Assembly: GCF_014489575.1 (NCBI RefSeq)
Contig: NZ_CP060789.1
Location: forward strand, 1,488,001 to 1,552,000
DNA: 64,000 nt
Direction of reading: 5' to 3'
From: Tessaracoccus defluvii
GTDB lineage: Bacteria > Actinomycetota > Actinomycetes > Propionibacteriales > Propionibacteriaceae
Shown here: positions 47,001-56,490 of the stretch, in pieces
Numbering within the stretch: position 1 is the stretch's first letter
How the letters are laid out: each line of letters opens with the position of its first letter
Program-made: the position numbers and the translations under genes
Notes under the pieces: model-generated
Database searches by the model: none
The model's input: the letters and a program-made list of their open reading frames with translations, nothing else
Told to the model about the DNA's origin: nothing

Positions 47001-47387
47001 GCAGACCTACATCGACGACGGCACCATCGCGCTCGCCGTCCCCCGATCCGGGCGCTGCTCGAGGTGATGGCCACCGGCTCGAGCGATGGGCTGACGCTGC
47101 ACGAACCGCAGTTCCGCCGCCTGTTCGACCGGGAGGAGGTGCTGGCATCCGACTGGTATGCGGAGCGCCTCGCCGCGCAGGCAGCCTCCGACGCGGCGCA
47201 CTGCGAACGGTCCGTGGGTGCCATGCGCCGGTTCGTTCAGGAGCCGTCGAATGTCACCACCGCGGAACGGGTGGGCATTGAGCGCCGCATCGAGGCGATG
47301 GAGTCCCGGCTGCGGGCCTCGTCGCAGCTCGATGCCGCCGAGTCGCTGAAGGGCACCCTCGGCCGCCAGGTCAGCTGGAGGTTCTGA
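44029..47387 (+). CDS. PPi-type phosphoenolpyruvate carboxykinase-like protein (frameshifted at the end)
   Basis: A protein of about 1,119 residues that matches my recollection of the pyrophosphate-dependent PEP carboxykinase (carboxytransphosphorylase) of Propionibacterium and Entamoeba, which interconverts PEP + CO2 + Pi and oxaloacetate + PPi. Marks are CWRDESERYNNGSAFKAC (about residue 285), VIADNYFGYCKKEVKAQ (about 315) and a P-loop-like TVSGGGKSEISKS (about 467). The frame breaks near the C-terminus; one base added at 47040-47044 gives LAVPPIRALLEVMATGSSDG. ATG at 44029 has no good ribosome binding site. The 3' end overlaps the phosphatase gene tail to tail by 17 bases. Confidence 0.85.
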
Positions 47388-48042
47388 CCCCGATGGCCTC
47401 GATGAGCTCCGGCGTGAGCTCGTCGAGGCCCTCCAGCACCGTGGTGCGGGCGAGCAGGTCGGCCGACGGCGGGTGGAAGTGCGGCGGGATCGCGACCACG
47501 GTCATGCCGGCGTTGAGCGCCGAACGGATGCCGTTGGGCGCGTCCTCGACGGCGACGGCCTTGCCAGGGTCGACCCCCAGCAGCTCGCAGGCGCGCAGGT
47601 AGCCGTCGGGCGCAGGTTTGCCCCGGTCCACCTCCTCGGTGGAGACGGTGACCCGGAGCAGGTCGCCCAGGCCCATGGCCTCGACGAACGTGTCGATCAG
47701 GATCCGCGGGGACGAGCTGGCGATCGCGATGGGATAGGCGGCACCCATCCGGCGGACCGCTTCCAGTGCGCCGGGCAGCAGGGTCAGGTCGCCCGAGCGG
47801 TAGTGGGCCACCATGCCCTCGATGGTGAGCCGCGCCGCCTCGGCCTGCGTCACGGGGAGCCCCACGGCTTCGACCATGTGGGTGCTCCACTCGCCGGTGC
47901 TCATGCCCATCATCGCCTGCGTGGCACCCTCGGGCCATGCGAGGCCCGCGTCACGGGCGAGGCCCCTGCGTACGTCGTCCCACACGACCTCGGTGTCGAT
48001 CAGGGTTCCATCGAGATCGAAGACGACTGCTTCGGCCTGCAT
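47371..48042 (-). CDS. HAD-superfamily hydrolase (beta-phosphoglucomutase-like)
   Basis: A 223-residue phosphatase or mutase. Motif I VVFDLDGTLIDTE has both aspartates, motif II is IASSSPR, the lysine is in VDRGKPAPDGYL, and motif III/IV is AVEDAPNGIRSALNAG. A helical cap follows motif I. ATG at 48042 has GGAGGAGAG upstream; the frame stays open further but without a start signal. The exact substrate is unknown. Confidence 0.9.
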   Translation of the reverse strand: MQAEAVVFDLDGTLIDTEVVWDDVRRGLARDAGLAWPEGATQAMMGMSTGEWSTHMVEAVGLPVTQAEAARLTIEGMVAHYRSGDLTLLPGALEAVRRMGAAYPIAIASSSPRILIDTFVEAMGLGDLLRVTVSTEEVDRGKPAPDGYLRACELLGVDPGKAVAVEDAPNGIRSALNAGMTVVAIPPHFHPPSADLLARTTVLEGLDELTPELIEAIGVRTSS

Positions 48043-48140
48043 GTGCTCTCCTCCGGTTCGGCTGACGGCCAGCCTATCGGGGTCGCGGAGAAGGTCGCGC
48101 CTCGCCACCGGGTCTGCCCGGAACCGCACGTGGCCCGGCT

Positions 48141-49265
48141 TCACCTCCTTTCGGCCCGTACGGGCGTCGGCCTCGACGGCAGGGCGAATACGCCGCCCTC
48201 GCCGTCGAGCCAACCCAGCTCCACCAACTCCGCAGCCAGGGCGAGGGCCGTGACGGTGTTCTGCCCCGTGCGGCGCCCCAGCTCCGCAGCGGTGACCCTC
48301 TCCCCCGCCGCGACCGCCTCGCGCACCTCCCTGAGTTCCTGTGCCAGTTCGTCGATCGGACGCCTGTCGCCCCGGGTCGGCCCGTCGGCGGCCGCTCCCA
48401 GGGGCGCGAGCTCACGTTCGACGTCCTCGGCGCCGCCCACCAGGGTGGCCTCCCCGTCACGGATCAGCCGGTGGGGGGTGGACGACAGGGACGAGGTGAT
48501 CGGCCCCGGCACGGCGAGGACCCGCCTGCCCACGGCGTTGCCCCAGCTCGCGGTGTTCTTCGCCCCGGACCGCAGCGCGGCCTCCACCACAATCACGGCC
48601 TCGGCGAGGGCCGCGATGATCCGGTTCCGGGCCAGGAAGGCACCGCGTGCTGGCAGGGCGCCCGGGGGCAGTTCGGAGATGATGGTGCCGCCGCGGGACA
48701 CGGCCGCCGCAAGCGTCGCGTTTCCCGCCGGGTACGGCCTGTCGACGCCGCTGGCGACGACAGCGGCCGTGTAGCCGCCCACCCCGAGCGCTCCGCGGTG
48801 TGCCGCGGCATCAATGCCGTATGCGAGCCCGGAGATGATCGGGCGGCCCCCGACTGCCAGATCGGCGGACAGCTCCGCGGCCGCACGTTCGCCGTAGCCG
48901 GTACAGGCCCTGGCCCCCACCACCGCGACGCCCCCTGCACTGGCCAACGGCTGCCCCTTCAGCCACAGGCCGAACGGGACACCCGCCTGGCCGGCCACCT
49001 CCACGTCCTCGAGGCCCGCCAGCGCCGCCGGCCACTCGTCGTCACCAGGGACCACGAACCGTGCACCGCAGGCTGCCGTGGCGGAGGTGACGGCGGTGAT
49101 GTCGACGGAGGCGGCGAGCCGACTGAACCGCGTCGTGTCCCCCGCCCGGAGCAGACCCTCCCACACGTCGACGGCACCGAACTCGACCACGGCCCGCGCG
49201 AGCGCCGGCGCCCCCTGCGACCCCAGCGCGCACAGGCCCATCCTGGCTTCCCGCTCGCCGGTCAC
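48141..49265 (-). CDS. dprA: DNA processing protein DprA
   Basis: Loads RecA on incoming single-stranded DNA during transformation. A protein of 374 residues with the Rossmann-like domain (GGVAVVGARACTGYGERAA, PIISGLAYGIDAAAHRGAL, GVDRPYPAGNATL, and GRRVLAVPG). A C-terminal winged helix contains VTAAELGRRTGQNTV. GTG at 49265 overlaps the comM stop (GTGA). The yraN-comM-dprA order is common in actinobacteria. Confidence 0.95.
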   Translation of the reverse strand: MTGEREARMGLCALGSQGAPALARAVVEFGAVDVWEGLLRAGDTTRFSRLAASVDITAVTSATAACGARFVVPGDDEWPAALAGLEDVEVAGQAGVPFGLWLKGQPLASAGGVAVVGARACTGYGERAAAELSADLAVGGRPIISGLAYGIDAAAHRGALGVGGYTAAVVASGVDRPYPAGNATLAAAVSRGGTIISELPPGALPARGAFLARNRIIAALAEAVIVVEAALRSGAKNTASWGNAVGRRVLAVPGPITSSLSSTPHRLIRDGEATLVGGAEDVERELAPLGAAADGPTRGDRRPIDELAQELREVREAVAAGERVTAAELGRRTGQNTVTALALAAELVELGWLDGEGGVFALPSRPTPVRAERR

Positions 49266-50791
49266 GACGCCAACTCCCGGGCCGCTCCCTGCCGCAGCAG
49301 AAGCGCCGAACGGATGTCGCGTTCGGAGATCCTGTCGTGGCCGCCGAGATCCGCGAGCGTCCAGGCCACCCGCAACACCTTGTCCACGCCACGGGCGCTA
49401 ATGGAGCCACGCAGCAACGCCTCGTTGAGGAGACGCAGGTCCGTGGCCGGGGTCAGCTCCTTGCGCAGGTACGAGCCCGCGATCTCGCCGTTGGTAGTCC
49501 AGGGCGTTCCCCGGAGGCGGGCCCGCTGCCGATCCCTGGCCTCCAGCACCCGCTCCCGGACGACGGCGCTCGACTCCGGCGCGGGAAGGCCGATGTCCAG
49601 CAACACCCGGTTCACGCTGGTCAGCTGATGCCTGATGTCGATCCGGTCCAGGATCGGGCCGCTGACCCGGTCCTGGTACCGGCGCACCCGCAGGGGGTCG
49701 CAGCGACACTGCGCCCCGGCGACCGCGTGGTAACCGCACGGGCAGGGGTTCGCGGCCAGGATCAGCTGGAAACCCGCAGGGATGCGGGCGCTGTACCGGG
49801 CCCGGTTGATGGTGATCCACCCGCACTCCAGCGGGGTCCGCAGCGCGTCGAGCTTCGGACCGAACTCCGGGCACTCGTCCAGGAAGAGCACCCCGTTGTG
49901 GGCCAGCGAGATCGCACCGGGCTTGAACTGCGCCGATCCCCCGCCGACGAGCGCCGCCGGTGTGACCGAGTGATGGGGATCCGCGAACGGGGGCTGGCGG
50001 ATCAGCCCGTCCAACGGGATGCCAGCGAGCGAATGGATGGCGGACACCTCGACGGCCTCGGCGTCGTCCAGCTCAGGGAGGATCGACGGCAGCCGCGAGG
50101 CGAGCATGCTCTTGCCGGCCCCGGGCGCCCCGTAGAGGTACAGGTGGTGCCGCCCCGCTGCAGCCACCTCCAACACGAACCGCCCCTCCTCATGGCCCAC
50201 CACCTCCGCCAGATCGGGCCGGTAGGCGGAGGCGTCCGGGGCCTCATCCGCCGCCGACCGTGGTGCCCGTTGCGGCAGGGGCTTGCCCTTCAGGAAGGCG
50301 ACGACCTCGTCCAGGCGGTCGACGCCGGTGGCCTGGATGCCAGGCACCAGCGCTGCCTCGGCCTCCTGCTCGTACGGGACGACGACACGGGTGAAGCCGG
50401 CCTTTGCGGCCGCGAGGACAGCAGGCAGGACGCCCGGAACACGACGCACCCGGCCGTCGAGGCTGAGCTCACCGATCAGGACCACGTCGCGCAGCCGGCT
50501 CGCCGGGAACGCCCTCTCGGCGGCCATCCCCGCCGCGGCGATCGCGACGTCGAAGTGGGAGCCTGTCTTCGGCAGGCTCGCGGGTGACAGGTTGAAGGTG
50601 ACCAGCTGCGGCGGCCACGGCAGGTCGCACGCCTTGACCGCGGCGCGCACGCGCTCCTTCGCCTCGTTGAGCGCCTTGTCTGGAAGGCCCACCAGCATGG
50701 TGCGCGGGATGCCGCCACCCTTCGCGGCCTCCACCTCAACGGGCACCCCGTCGATGCCGGTGAGCGCCACCGACCACGCCGAGGCCCTCAC
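49262..50791 (-). CDS. comM: ComM/YifB-family Mg-chelatase-like AAA ATPase
   Basis: A hexameric helicase linked to natural transformation. The protein of 509 residues has an N-terminal Lon-protease-like domain (to about 180) and an AAA+ domain with Walker A YGAPGAGKSMLAS and Walker B GVLFLDECPEF. A zinc-type insert reads CPCGYHAVAGAQCRC, and a Mg-chelatase C-terminal domain ends it. GTG at 50791 overlaps the yraN stop. Confidence 0.95.
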   Translation of the reverse strand: MRASAWSVALTGIDGVPVEVEAAKGGGIPRTMLVGLPDKALNEAKERVRAAVKACDLPWPPQLVTFNLSPASLPKTGSHFDVAIAAAGMAAERAFPASRLRDVVLIGELSLDGRVRRVPGVLPAVLAAAKAGFTRVVVPYEQEAEAALVPGIQATGVDRLDEVVAFLKGKPLPQRAPRSAADEAPDASAYRPDLAEVVGHEEGRFVLEVAAAGRHHLYLYGAPGAGKSMLASRLPSILPELDDAEAVEVSAIHSLAGIPLDGLIRQPPFADPHHSVTPAALVGGGSAQFKPGAISLAHNGVLFLDECPEFGPKLDALRTPLECGWITINRARYSARIPAGFQLILAANPCPCGYHAVAGAQCRCDPLRVRRYQDRVSGPILDRIDIRHQLTSVNRVLLDIGLPAPESSAVVRERVLEARDRQRARLRGTPWTTNGEIAGSYLRKELTPATDLRLLNEALLRGSISARGVDKVLRVAWTLADLGGHDRISERDIRSALLLRQGAARELAS

Positions 50792-51159
50792 CGCTCCTCG
50801 ATCCCACGGGCGTGGATCATCTCCGCCGGCCGTCCGGGCCGCAGCACGAACCCGATCGCGTCGACCCGCAGCCTGACACTCCTGCCGGCGCGCTGACGCG
50901 CATAGATGACGGCCAGGTGACGCAGCCGCCGCGCCTTCGCATACGTGATGGCGTCGAGCGGCATGCCGTACCCGGTGCCGGAGCGCGTCTTCACCTCCAC
51001 CACCACGAGCGCATCGGCTGTCGGGTCGTAGGCGATAATGTCCGCCTCGCCCTCCCGGCAGCGCCAGTTCCGCTCCAGGATCGGCCAGCCGCTGGCCGAC
51101 AGATACTCGGCCGCCATGTCCTCGCCGCGTCGTCCGAGACGCGTCCGTTCCTCAGTCAT
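50788..51159 (-). CDS. UPF0102 (YraN) family nuclease-like protein
   Basis: A small restriction-endonuclease-fold protein, 123 residues. The family pattern RRGEDMAAEYLSASGW, NWRCREGEADIIAYD and VVVEVKTRSGTGYG preserves the Glu/Asp/Glu-x-Lys catalytic set. ATG at 51159 is chosen over 51189 because GGAGGTGATCC, a full complement to the 16S 3' end seen at 4231, lies just before it. It begins the set yraN-comM-dprA. Confidence 0.92.
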   Translation of the reverse strand: MTEERTRLGRRGEDMAAEYLSASGWPILERNWRCREGEADIIAYDPTADALVVVEVKTRSGTGYGMPLDAITYAKARRLRHLAVIYARQRAGRSVRLRVDAIGFVLRPGRPAEMIHARGIEER

Positions 51160-51256
51160 GGGATCACCTCCATGACCGTGATGGGTCATGGGAAGCGCTC
51201 TGGCCCGCTGTCCACAGCGGGAGGGGTGCGCCGAGGCTCAGGCCAGGCGCATCCGA

Positions 51257-51574
51257 TCAGCTACGGGTGCGGTCGGGGACCTCAAGATCGGAGTGCACGA
51301 TCTCCTCGATCGACACGTCGCGGAACGTCAGCACCTTCGCCGACTTCACGAACCGTGCGGGACGGTACATGTCCCACACCCAGGCGTCCCCCATGGACAC
51401 CTCGTAGTAGACGTCGCCACCCTCCGTGCGGACCTTCAGGTCGACGGCGTTGCACAGGTAGAAGCGGCGCTCGGTCTCCACCGCGTAGGTGAAGATCCCG
51501 ACGACGTCCTTGTACTCGCGGTACAGGTCGAGCTCTAGCTTGCTCTCGTACTCATCAAGGTCTTCGGCGCTCAT
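51257..51574 (-). CDS. DUF2469 family protein
   Basis: A conserved actinobacterial protein of 105 residues with no known function. MSAEDLDEYESKLELDLYRE and YKDVVGIFTYAVETERRFYL match the family strongly, and DAWVWDMYRPARFVKSAKVL follows. ATG at 51574 overlaps the rnhB stop by ATGA. The lepB-rnhB-DUF2469-yraN order is typical for actinobacteria. Confidence 0.93.
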   Translation of the reverse strand: MSAEDLDEYESKLELDLYREYKDVVGIFTYAVETERRFYLCNAVDLKVRTEGGDVYYEVSMGDAWVWDMYRPARFVKSAKVLTFRDVSIEEIVHSDLEVPDRTRS

Positions 51575-52203
51575 GGTTGGCCCACTCTAGCGGTTCGGGC
51601 GACGTTGTCGAAGCACCAGCGGTGGATGGCCGACGGGCCGTGTCGGTCGAGCGCCGCCTGGTGTGCGGAAGTGCAGTACCCCTTGTGGATCGCGAACCCG
51701 TACTCGGGATACGTGGCGTCCTGTTCCACCATGATCCGGTCGCGGGTGACCTTGGCGATGATGGACGCCGCGCTGACGCAGGCAGCCACCTTGTCGCCCT
51801 TCCACATGGCCACGCCCGGGGAGGAGAGCCCGTCGACGGGGAAGCCGTCGGTGATGACGTAGTTGGCCTGCACGTCGAGGCGCCCGACAGCGCGGCGGAG
51901 CCCGTGCAGATCGGCCTGATGCATGCCCAGCCTGTCGCACTCGTCGGCCTCGACCCGCGCCCAGGCGACGGCGACGGCACGCGCCAGGATCTCGTCGTAG
52001 AGGCGGTCGCGGGCCTTCGCGGTGAGGACCTTCGAGTCGTCCAGGCCTGCGATGGGCCGCTTCGGGTCGAGGATCACGGCGGCGGCCACGAGTGGGCCGG
52101 CGCACGCGCCCCTGCCTGCCTCATCCGCCCCGGCGACAGGCCCCAGCCCCGCCCGGGTCAGCGCCCGTTCGTAGCTGTACGCCCCTCGGCCCAGTCGGAT
52201 CAT
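51571..52203 (-). CDS. rnhB: Ribonuclease HII
   Basis: Cuts the RNA strand of RNA-DNA hybrids and single embedded ribonucleotides. A protein of 210 residues with the catalytic GADEAGRGACAGPLVAAAV, DDSKVLTAKARDRL and SAASIIAKVTRDR followed by a GFAIHKGYCTSAH block. ATG at 52203 shares one base with the lepB stop (TGATG), so translation is probably coupled. Confidence 0.96.
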   Translation of the reverse strand: MIRLGRGAYSYERALTRAGLGPVAGADEAGRGACAGPLVAAAVILDPKRPIAGLDDSKVLTAKARDRLYDEILARAVAVAWARVEADECDRLGMHQADLHGLRRAVGRLDVQANYVITDGFPVDGLSSPGVAMWKGDKVAACVSAASIIAKVTRDRIMVEQDATYPEYGFAIHKGYCTSAHQAALDRHGPSAIHRWCFDNVARTARVGQP

Positions 52204-52997
52204 CAGCAGCCGGACTCCACGTGGATGAGCTCTGGCCTCTCCGGCGCAGGCTCGACAGGGTCGGGGACGGTGGTGAAGGTGGCGGGGAGGTTGAACGTCG
52301 AGAGCCGGTCGAGCGGCGCGACGATGGCCACGGCGGACCCGACCACCTTGTCCATGGGCACGAAGGCGCTCTGCCCTGGGTTCTGCGAGACGTCGGCCAG
52401 CCGGCAGCGCGAGTCGTTGGAGGCGTTGCGGTGGTCGCCCATCACGAAGATGTGGTCGGCGGGAACGATGATGTCGAAGGGGACGGTGGCAGGCGCGACC
52501 TGGACCCCGTCGAGCGTGAAGAGGTACGCGGACTCGTCAAGCGGCTGACCGTTGACCTCGATCTGCCCCTCGTCGTTCAGCAGCACGTGATCGCCGGGCA
52601 TGCCAATGACCCGCTTGATGAGGTGCTCCGTGCTGGAGCTTGGGAGGACCCCGATGAACTCGAGCCCGATCTGCACCGGGTTGGTGGGCTTCTGGCTGGG
52701 GGCGAGCCACTCGCCGGGATCTTCGAAGACGACGACGTCTCCGCGTTGGAAGCCGCCGAACTTCGCCACCAGGACCCGGTCCTGCTCGTGGATCGTGTTC
52801 TCCATCGACCCGGAGGGGATGAGGAACATCTGCCCGACGAAGGTCCGGAGCAATGCCGCGATGATGATGGCGCCAACCACCACGAGGAGTACCTCGGTGA
52901 GCCATCCGAGGACCCGCTTCCCGAAGCTCGGGGCCTCCGGCGCCGGGGCCTCGTCCTGCGCGGGTGCGTTGTCTCGAACCACAGACCAGTCCTTCAT
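52203..52997 (-). CDS. lepB: Signal peptidase I
   Basis: Removes signal peptides from exported proteins at the outer face of the membrane. One N-terminal membrane helix (LTEVLLVVVGAIIIAALL, about residues 35-52) is followed by the catalytic serine in FLIPSGSMENTI and the lysine in LIKRVIGMPGDH. The C-terminal box reads VMGDHRNASNDSR. ATG at 52997 (MKDWSVVRD) is preferred; the frame allows 53030. The protein is about 264 residues long and directly precedes rnhB. Confidence 0.95.
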   Translation of the reverse strand: MKDWSVVRDNAPAQDEAPAPEAPSFGKRVLGWLTEVLLVVVGAIIIAALLRTFVGQMFLIPSGSMENTIHEQDRVLVAKFGGFQRGDVVVFEDPGEWLAPSQKPTNPVQIGLEFIGVLPSSSTEHLIKRVIGMPGDHVLLNDEGQIEVNGQPLDESAYLFTLDGVQVAPATVPFDIIVPADHIFVMGDHRNASNDSRCRLADVSQNPGQSAFVPMDKVVGSAVAIVAPLDRLSTFNLPATFTTVPDPVEPAPERPELIHVESGC

Positions 52998-53114
52998 GTC
53001 GCGGGGGCGGCTTTCGCCTCCGCCGAGCATACCCCCGTGCGCTCGCCACCCCGCCGCGCCACCCTGCCACGTGCCGGATCCCGCAGCCCGGGGTCCGCTT
53101 CCCCGTCACGGAAA

Positions 53115-53155
53115 ACGAAACCGCCGGAACGGGTGACCCGTTCCGGCGGCTTTCA
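53115..53155 (-). terminator. Intrinsic terminator after rplS
   Basis: CCGCCGGAACGGG (53121-53133) and CCCGTTCCGGCGG (53137-53149) form a perfect 13-bp stem with a 3-base loop. On the minus strand it is followed by TTTCGTTTTCC, and it lies 13 bases downstream of the rplS stop. Confidence 0.92.
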
Positions 53156-53167
53156 GAGTGTTGCGGC

Positions 53168-53515
53168 TCAGCGCTTTTCCCTGATCTTGGCGGCCTTGCC
53201 GCGAAGACCACGAAGGTAATAGAGCTTGGCGCGACGCACGTCACCACGACGCTCGACCTCGATCTTCTCGATGATCGGAGAGTGCAGCGGGAAGGTGCGC
53301 TCGACGCCGACGCCGAAGCTGACCTTGCGGACGGTGAAGGCCTCCTGGATGCCACCGGCGTTGCGCGCGATGACGACACCGGCGAACACCTGGACACGGG
53401 AGCGGCTGCCCTCGATGACGCGGACGTGCACCTTGACGGAGTCGCCGGCGCGGAAATCCGGAAGGTCGTCGCGCAGCGACGCCTTGTCGATCTCAAGGAT
53501 CTGCTTATTGGTCAT
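53168..53515 (-). CDS. rplS: 50S ribosomal protein L19
   Basis: Sits at the 30S-50S interface. The 115-residue product has [35 protein letters not shown] and [20 protein letters not shown] in the usual order, and ends [14 protein letters not shown] at 53515 with GGAAGGG upstream. It is separated from trmD by the sdh operon, whereas in many bacteria the two are neighbours. Confidence 0.98.
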   Translation of the reverse strand: MTNKQILEIDKASLRDDLPDFRAGDSVKVHVRVIEGSRSRVQVFAGVVIARNAGGIQEAFTVRKVSFGVGVERTFPLHSPIIEKIEVERRGDVRRAKLYYLRGLRGKAAKIREKR

Positions 53516-53672
53516 GTTGAAACCCTTCCGTCAGTGCCACAGGCCACCGCGGTGTTGTACGACCCAACCCGGCGCAGACGTTCCCCCCGTGGCAGGAGCT
53601 GTCCGTGTTGGAGTTGCCCGGACGCGGACAACGACTACCCATTATGTCAGAGCGGACGGTGGGCGCGAAACC
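53516..53672 (-). promoter_or_regulatory. rplS leader with probable promoter
   Basis: A gap without a gene. On the minus strand CATAAT (53641-53646) could be the -10 box, with a poor TTCGCG 17 bases before it. The leader would be about 120 bases and contains GTTGTCCGCGTCCGGGCAAC, a hairpin. The only other structure in the gap is the sdh terminator at its upstream edge. Confidence 0.45.
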
Positions 53673-53706
53673 GGGGAGGGGCGGCGCCGAAGCGCCGCCC
53701 CTCCCC
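53673..53706. terminator. Terminator between sdhB and rplS
   Basis: GGGGAGGGGCGGCGC (53673-53687) and its complement (53692-53706) form a 15-bp stem with a CGAA loop on the plus strand and TTCG on the minus strand. It lies 13 bases after the sdhB stop. Only a short T-tract follows. Confidence 0.8.
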
Positions 53707-53719
53707 GTTGTCTATCGAC

Positions 53720-54472
53720 TCAGGCCTTGCCGTCGCCCTTGAACAGCGACGCGATCAGGTCGCGGTTCAGCTGGGCGATGGACTCCAGCGGGATGCCCTT
53801 GGGGCAGACCGCGGCGCACTCACCGATGTTGGTGCAGTTGCCGAAGCCTTCCTCGTCGTGCTGGGCAACCATCGACTTCACGCGGCGGTACCGCTCGGGC
53901 TGACCCTGCGGCAGCATCGCCAGGTGCGTGATCTTCGCGGCAGTGAACAGCATGGCGGAGCTGTTCGGGCAGGCCGCGACGCACGCACCGCAGCCGATGC
54001 AGGTGGCGTTGTCGAAGGCGATGTCCGCCTCGCGCTTCGGCGCGGGGGTCGCGTGAGCGTCCGGAGCCGAGCCCGTGTTGGACGAGATGAAGCCGCCGGA
54101 GGCGATGATCCGGTCGAAGGCGGAACGGTCGACGGCGAGGTCCTTGAGGACCGGGAACGCCCCGGCCCGCCAGGGCTCGATGTCGATCGTGGCGCCGTCG
54201 GCGAACGAACGCATGTGCAGCTGGCAGGTGGTGGTCGCGGAACCGCCGTGGGCGATGCCGTTGATCACCACGCCACACATGCCGCAGATGCCCTCGCGGC
54301 AGTCGTGGTCGAACGCCACCGGCTCCTGGTTGGCCTCGGTGAGGTTCTCGTTGAGAAGGTCAAGCATCTCCAGGAACGACATGTCCTCGGACACGCCATC
54401 CAGGTCGTACTCGACCATCCGGCCGGCTGCGTTGGGGCCGGCCTGACGCCAGATACGTAGCTTGAGCTTCAC
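53720..54472 (-). CDS. sdhB: Succinate dehydrogenase/fumarate reductase iron-sulfur subunit
   Basis: Carries electrons between the flavin of SdhA and the haem/quinone site of SdhC. The 2Fe-2S motif is [12 protein letters not shown], and the C-terminal ferredoxin part has [12 protein letters not shown] and [10 protein letters not shown] for the 4Fe-4S and 3Fe-4S clusters. The protein is 250 residues. GTG at 54472 ([10 protein letters not shown]) overlaps the sdhA stop (GTGA). In propionic fermenters this complex can run as fumarate reductase. Confidence 0.96.
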   Translation of the reverse strand: MKLKLRIWRQAGPNAAGRMVEYDLDGVSEDMSFLEMLDLLNENLTEANQEPVAFDHDCREGICGMCGVVINGIAHGGSATTTCQLHMRSFADGATIDIEPWRAGAFPVLKDLAVDRSAFDRIIASGGFISSNTGSAPDAHATPAPKREADIAFDNATCIGCGACVAACPNSSAMLFTAAKITHLAMLPQGQPERYRRVKSMVAQHDEEGFGNCTNIGECAAVCPKGIPLESIAQLNRDLIASLFKGDGKA

Positions 54473-56490
54473 TTGTAACTCCGTTGCTTCAGTTCGATTG
54501 CCTTGTAGACCAGCGGCTCCTTGTGCAGGATCGGGGCAGCCCCGTCGCCACCGAACTCCCACGCCGCGACGTAGAGGAACTCGTCGTCGTGACGCAGTGC
54601 CTCGCCCTCCTCGGTCTGGGACTCGGCGCGGAAGTGGCCGCCGCAGGACTCGCGCCGGTGCAGGGCGTCGATACACATGAGCTCGCCGAGCTCCATGAAG
54701 TCGGCGACGCGGCCGGCACGCTCGAGGGCCTGGTTGAAGTCCTCGTTGATGCCGGTGACGCGGACGTTGCTCCAGAACTCGTCACGGAGCTCGCGGATGA
54801 GACCGATGGCCTTCGTGAGGCCGGCCTCCGTGCGCTCCATGCCGCAGTACTCCCACATGATGTGGCCGAGTTCCTTGTGGAAGGAGTCGACCGAGCGGGT
54901 GCCCTGGATGGAAAGCAGCTTGTCGATGCGGCCCTTGGCCGAGTCGAGCGCCTCGACGACGGCCGGGTGGTCGTCGCCGACCTTGTCGAACGGGGCATCA
55001 GCGAGGTAGTCGTTGATGGTGTTCGGCAGCACGAAGTAGCCGTCGGCCAGGCCCTGCATCAGGGCGGAGGCGCCGAGACGGTTCGCACCGTGGTCGGAGA
55101 AGTTTGCCTCGCCGGTCACGTACAGGCCGGGGATGGAGGACTGGAGGTCGTAGTCGACCCACAGGCCACCCATCGTGTAGTGCACCGCAGGGTAGATGCG
55201 CATCGGCACCTCGTACGGGTTCTCGCCCGTGATCTGCTGGTACATGTCGAAGAGGTTGCCGTACTTGTTCTCGACAGCCTTCTGGCCGAGCCGGCCGATG
55301 GCATCGGAGAAGTCGAGGTAGACGCCGCGGCGCACCTGGCTCTCGTTGCCGTCCCGGTCGCGCTCGGTGATGGCGGGGCCGACACCGCGGCCCTCGTCGC
55401 ACATGTTCTTCGCCTGCCGCGACGCGATGTCGCGGGGAACCAGGTTGCCGAACGCCGGGTAGATCCGCTCCAGGTAGTAGTCGCGGTCCTCCTCGGGGAT
55501 CTGGCGAGGATCCTTGCCGCAGTCCTCGGCCTTCTTGGGCACCCAGATGCGACCGTCGTTACGCAGCGACTCCGACATCAGGGTCAGCTTCGACTGCGTC
55601 TCGCCGTGCACGGGGATGCAGGTCGGGTGGATCTGCGTGTAGCAGGGGTTGCCGAAGTAGGCGCCCTTGCGGTGCGCACGCCACGTCGCGGTGACGTTGC
55701 AGCCCATGGCGTTCGTCGACAGGAAGAAGACGTTGCCGTAGCCACCGGTCGCAAGGACGACCGCGTCAGCGGTCCAGGTCTCCACCTTGCCGTTGACCAT
55801 GTTCCGCGTGACGATGCCGCGGGCGCGGCCGTCGATGACGATGACCTCGACCATCTCGTGGCGGGTGTACATCTTCACGGTGCCGGCGGCGACCTGACGC
55901 TCCAGCTGCTGGTAGGCGCCGATCAGCAGCTGCTGACCCGTCTGACCACGGGCGTAGAAGGTGCGCTGCACCTGCACGCCGCCGAACGAACGCGTGTCGA
56001 GCAGGCCGCCGTACTCACGGGCGAAGGGGACGCCCTGCGCGACGCACTGGTCGATGATGTTGGCCGACACCTCGGCGAGGCGGTACACGTTCGTCTCACG
56101 GGCGCGGTAGTCGCCACCCTTGACGGTGTCGTAGAACAGCCGGTGCGTGGAGTCGTTGTCGTTGCGGTAGTTCTTGGCGGCGTTGATGCCACCCTGGGCC
56201 GCGATGGAGTGGGCGCGACGCGGGCTGTCCTGGTAACAGAAGTTGAGGACGTTGTAGCCCGCCTCGCCGAGCGTGGCGGCGGCGGCGCCACCGGCGAGGC
56301 CGGTGCCGACGATGATGACGCTCAGCTTGCGACGGTTGGCCGGGTTCACCAGGCGCGCCTGGAACTGGCGCGTCTGCCACACCTTGTCGATGTCGACGCC
56401 CTGGGGGGCCTTGGTGTCGGCGATGTCGTCGCCGAGTGCCCAGAATTCGTTACTCACGGGGACCTCCGTGTTGGGGACGGTGGTGGTCAT
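54469..56490 (-). CDS. sdhA: Succinate dehydrogenase/fumarate reductase flavoprotein subunit
   Basis: The catalytic subunit with covalent FAD. The dinucleotide motif is [20 protein letters not shown], the FAD-binding histidine lies in [17 protein letters not shown], and substrate-binding residues lie in [10 protein letters not shown] and [18 protein letters not shown]. It is 673 residues long, slightly longer than the E. coli type and as expected for B-type enzymes. ATG at 56490 overlaps the sdhC stop (ATGA). Confidence 0.97.
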   Translation of the reverse strand: MTTTVPNTEVPVSNEFWALGDDIADTKAPQGVDIDKVWQTRQFQARLVNPANRRKLSVIIVGTGLAGGAAAATLGEAGYNVLNFCYQDSPRRAHSIAAQGGINAAKNYRNDNDSTHRLFYDTVKGGDYRARETNVYRLAEVSANIIDQCVAQGVPFAREYGGLLDTRSFGGVQVQRTFYARGQTGQQLLIGAYQQLERQVAAGTVKMYTRHEMVEVIVIDGRARGIVTRNMVNGKVETWTADAVVLATGGYGNVFFLSTNAMGCNVTATWRAHRKGAYFGNPCYTQIHPTCIPVHGETQSKLTLMSESLRNDGRIWVPKKAEDCGKDPRQIPEEDRDYYLERIYPAFGNLVPRDIASRQAKNMCDEGRGVGPAITERDRDGNESQVRRGVYLDFSDAIGRLGQKAVENKYGNLFDMYQQITGENPYEVPMRIYPAVHYTMGGLWVDYDLQSSIPGLYVTGEANFSDHGANRLGASALMQGLADGYFVLPNTINDYLADAPFDKVGDDHPAVVEALDSAKGRIDKLLSIQGTRSVDSFHKELGHIMWEYCGMERTEAGLTKAIGLIRELRDEFWSNVRVTGINEDFNQALERAGRVADFMELGELMCIDALHRRESCGGHFRAESQTEEGEALRHDDEFLYVAAWEFGGDGAAPILHKEPLVYKAIELKQRSYK

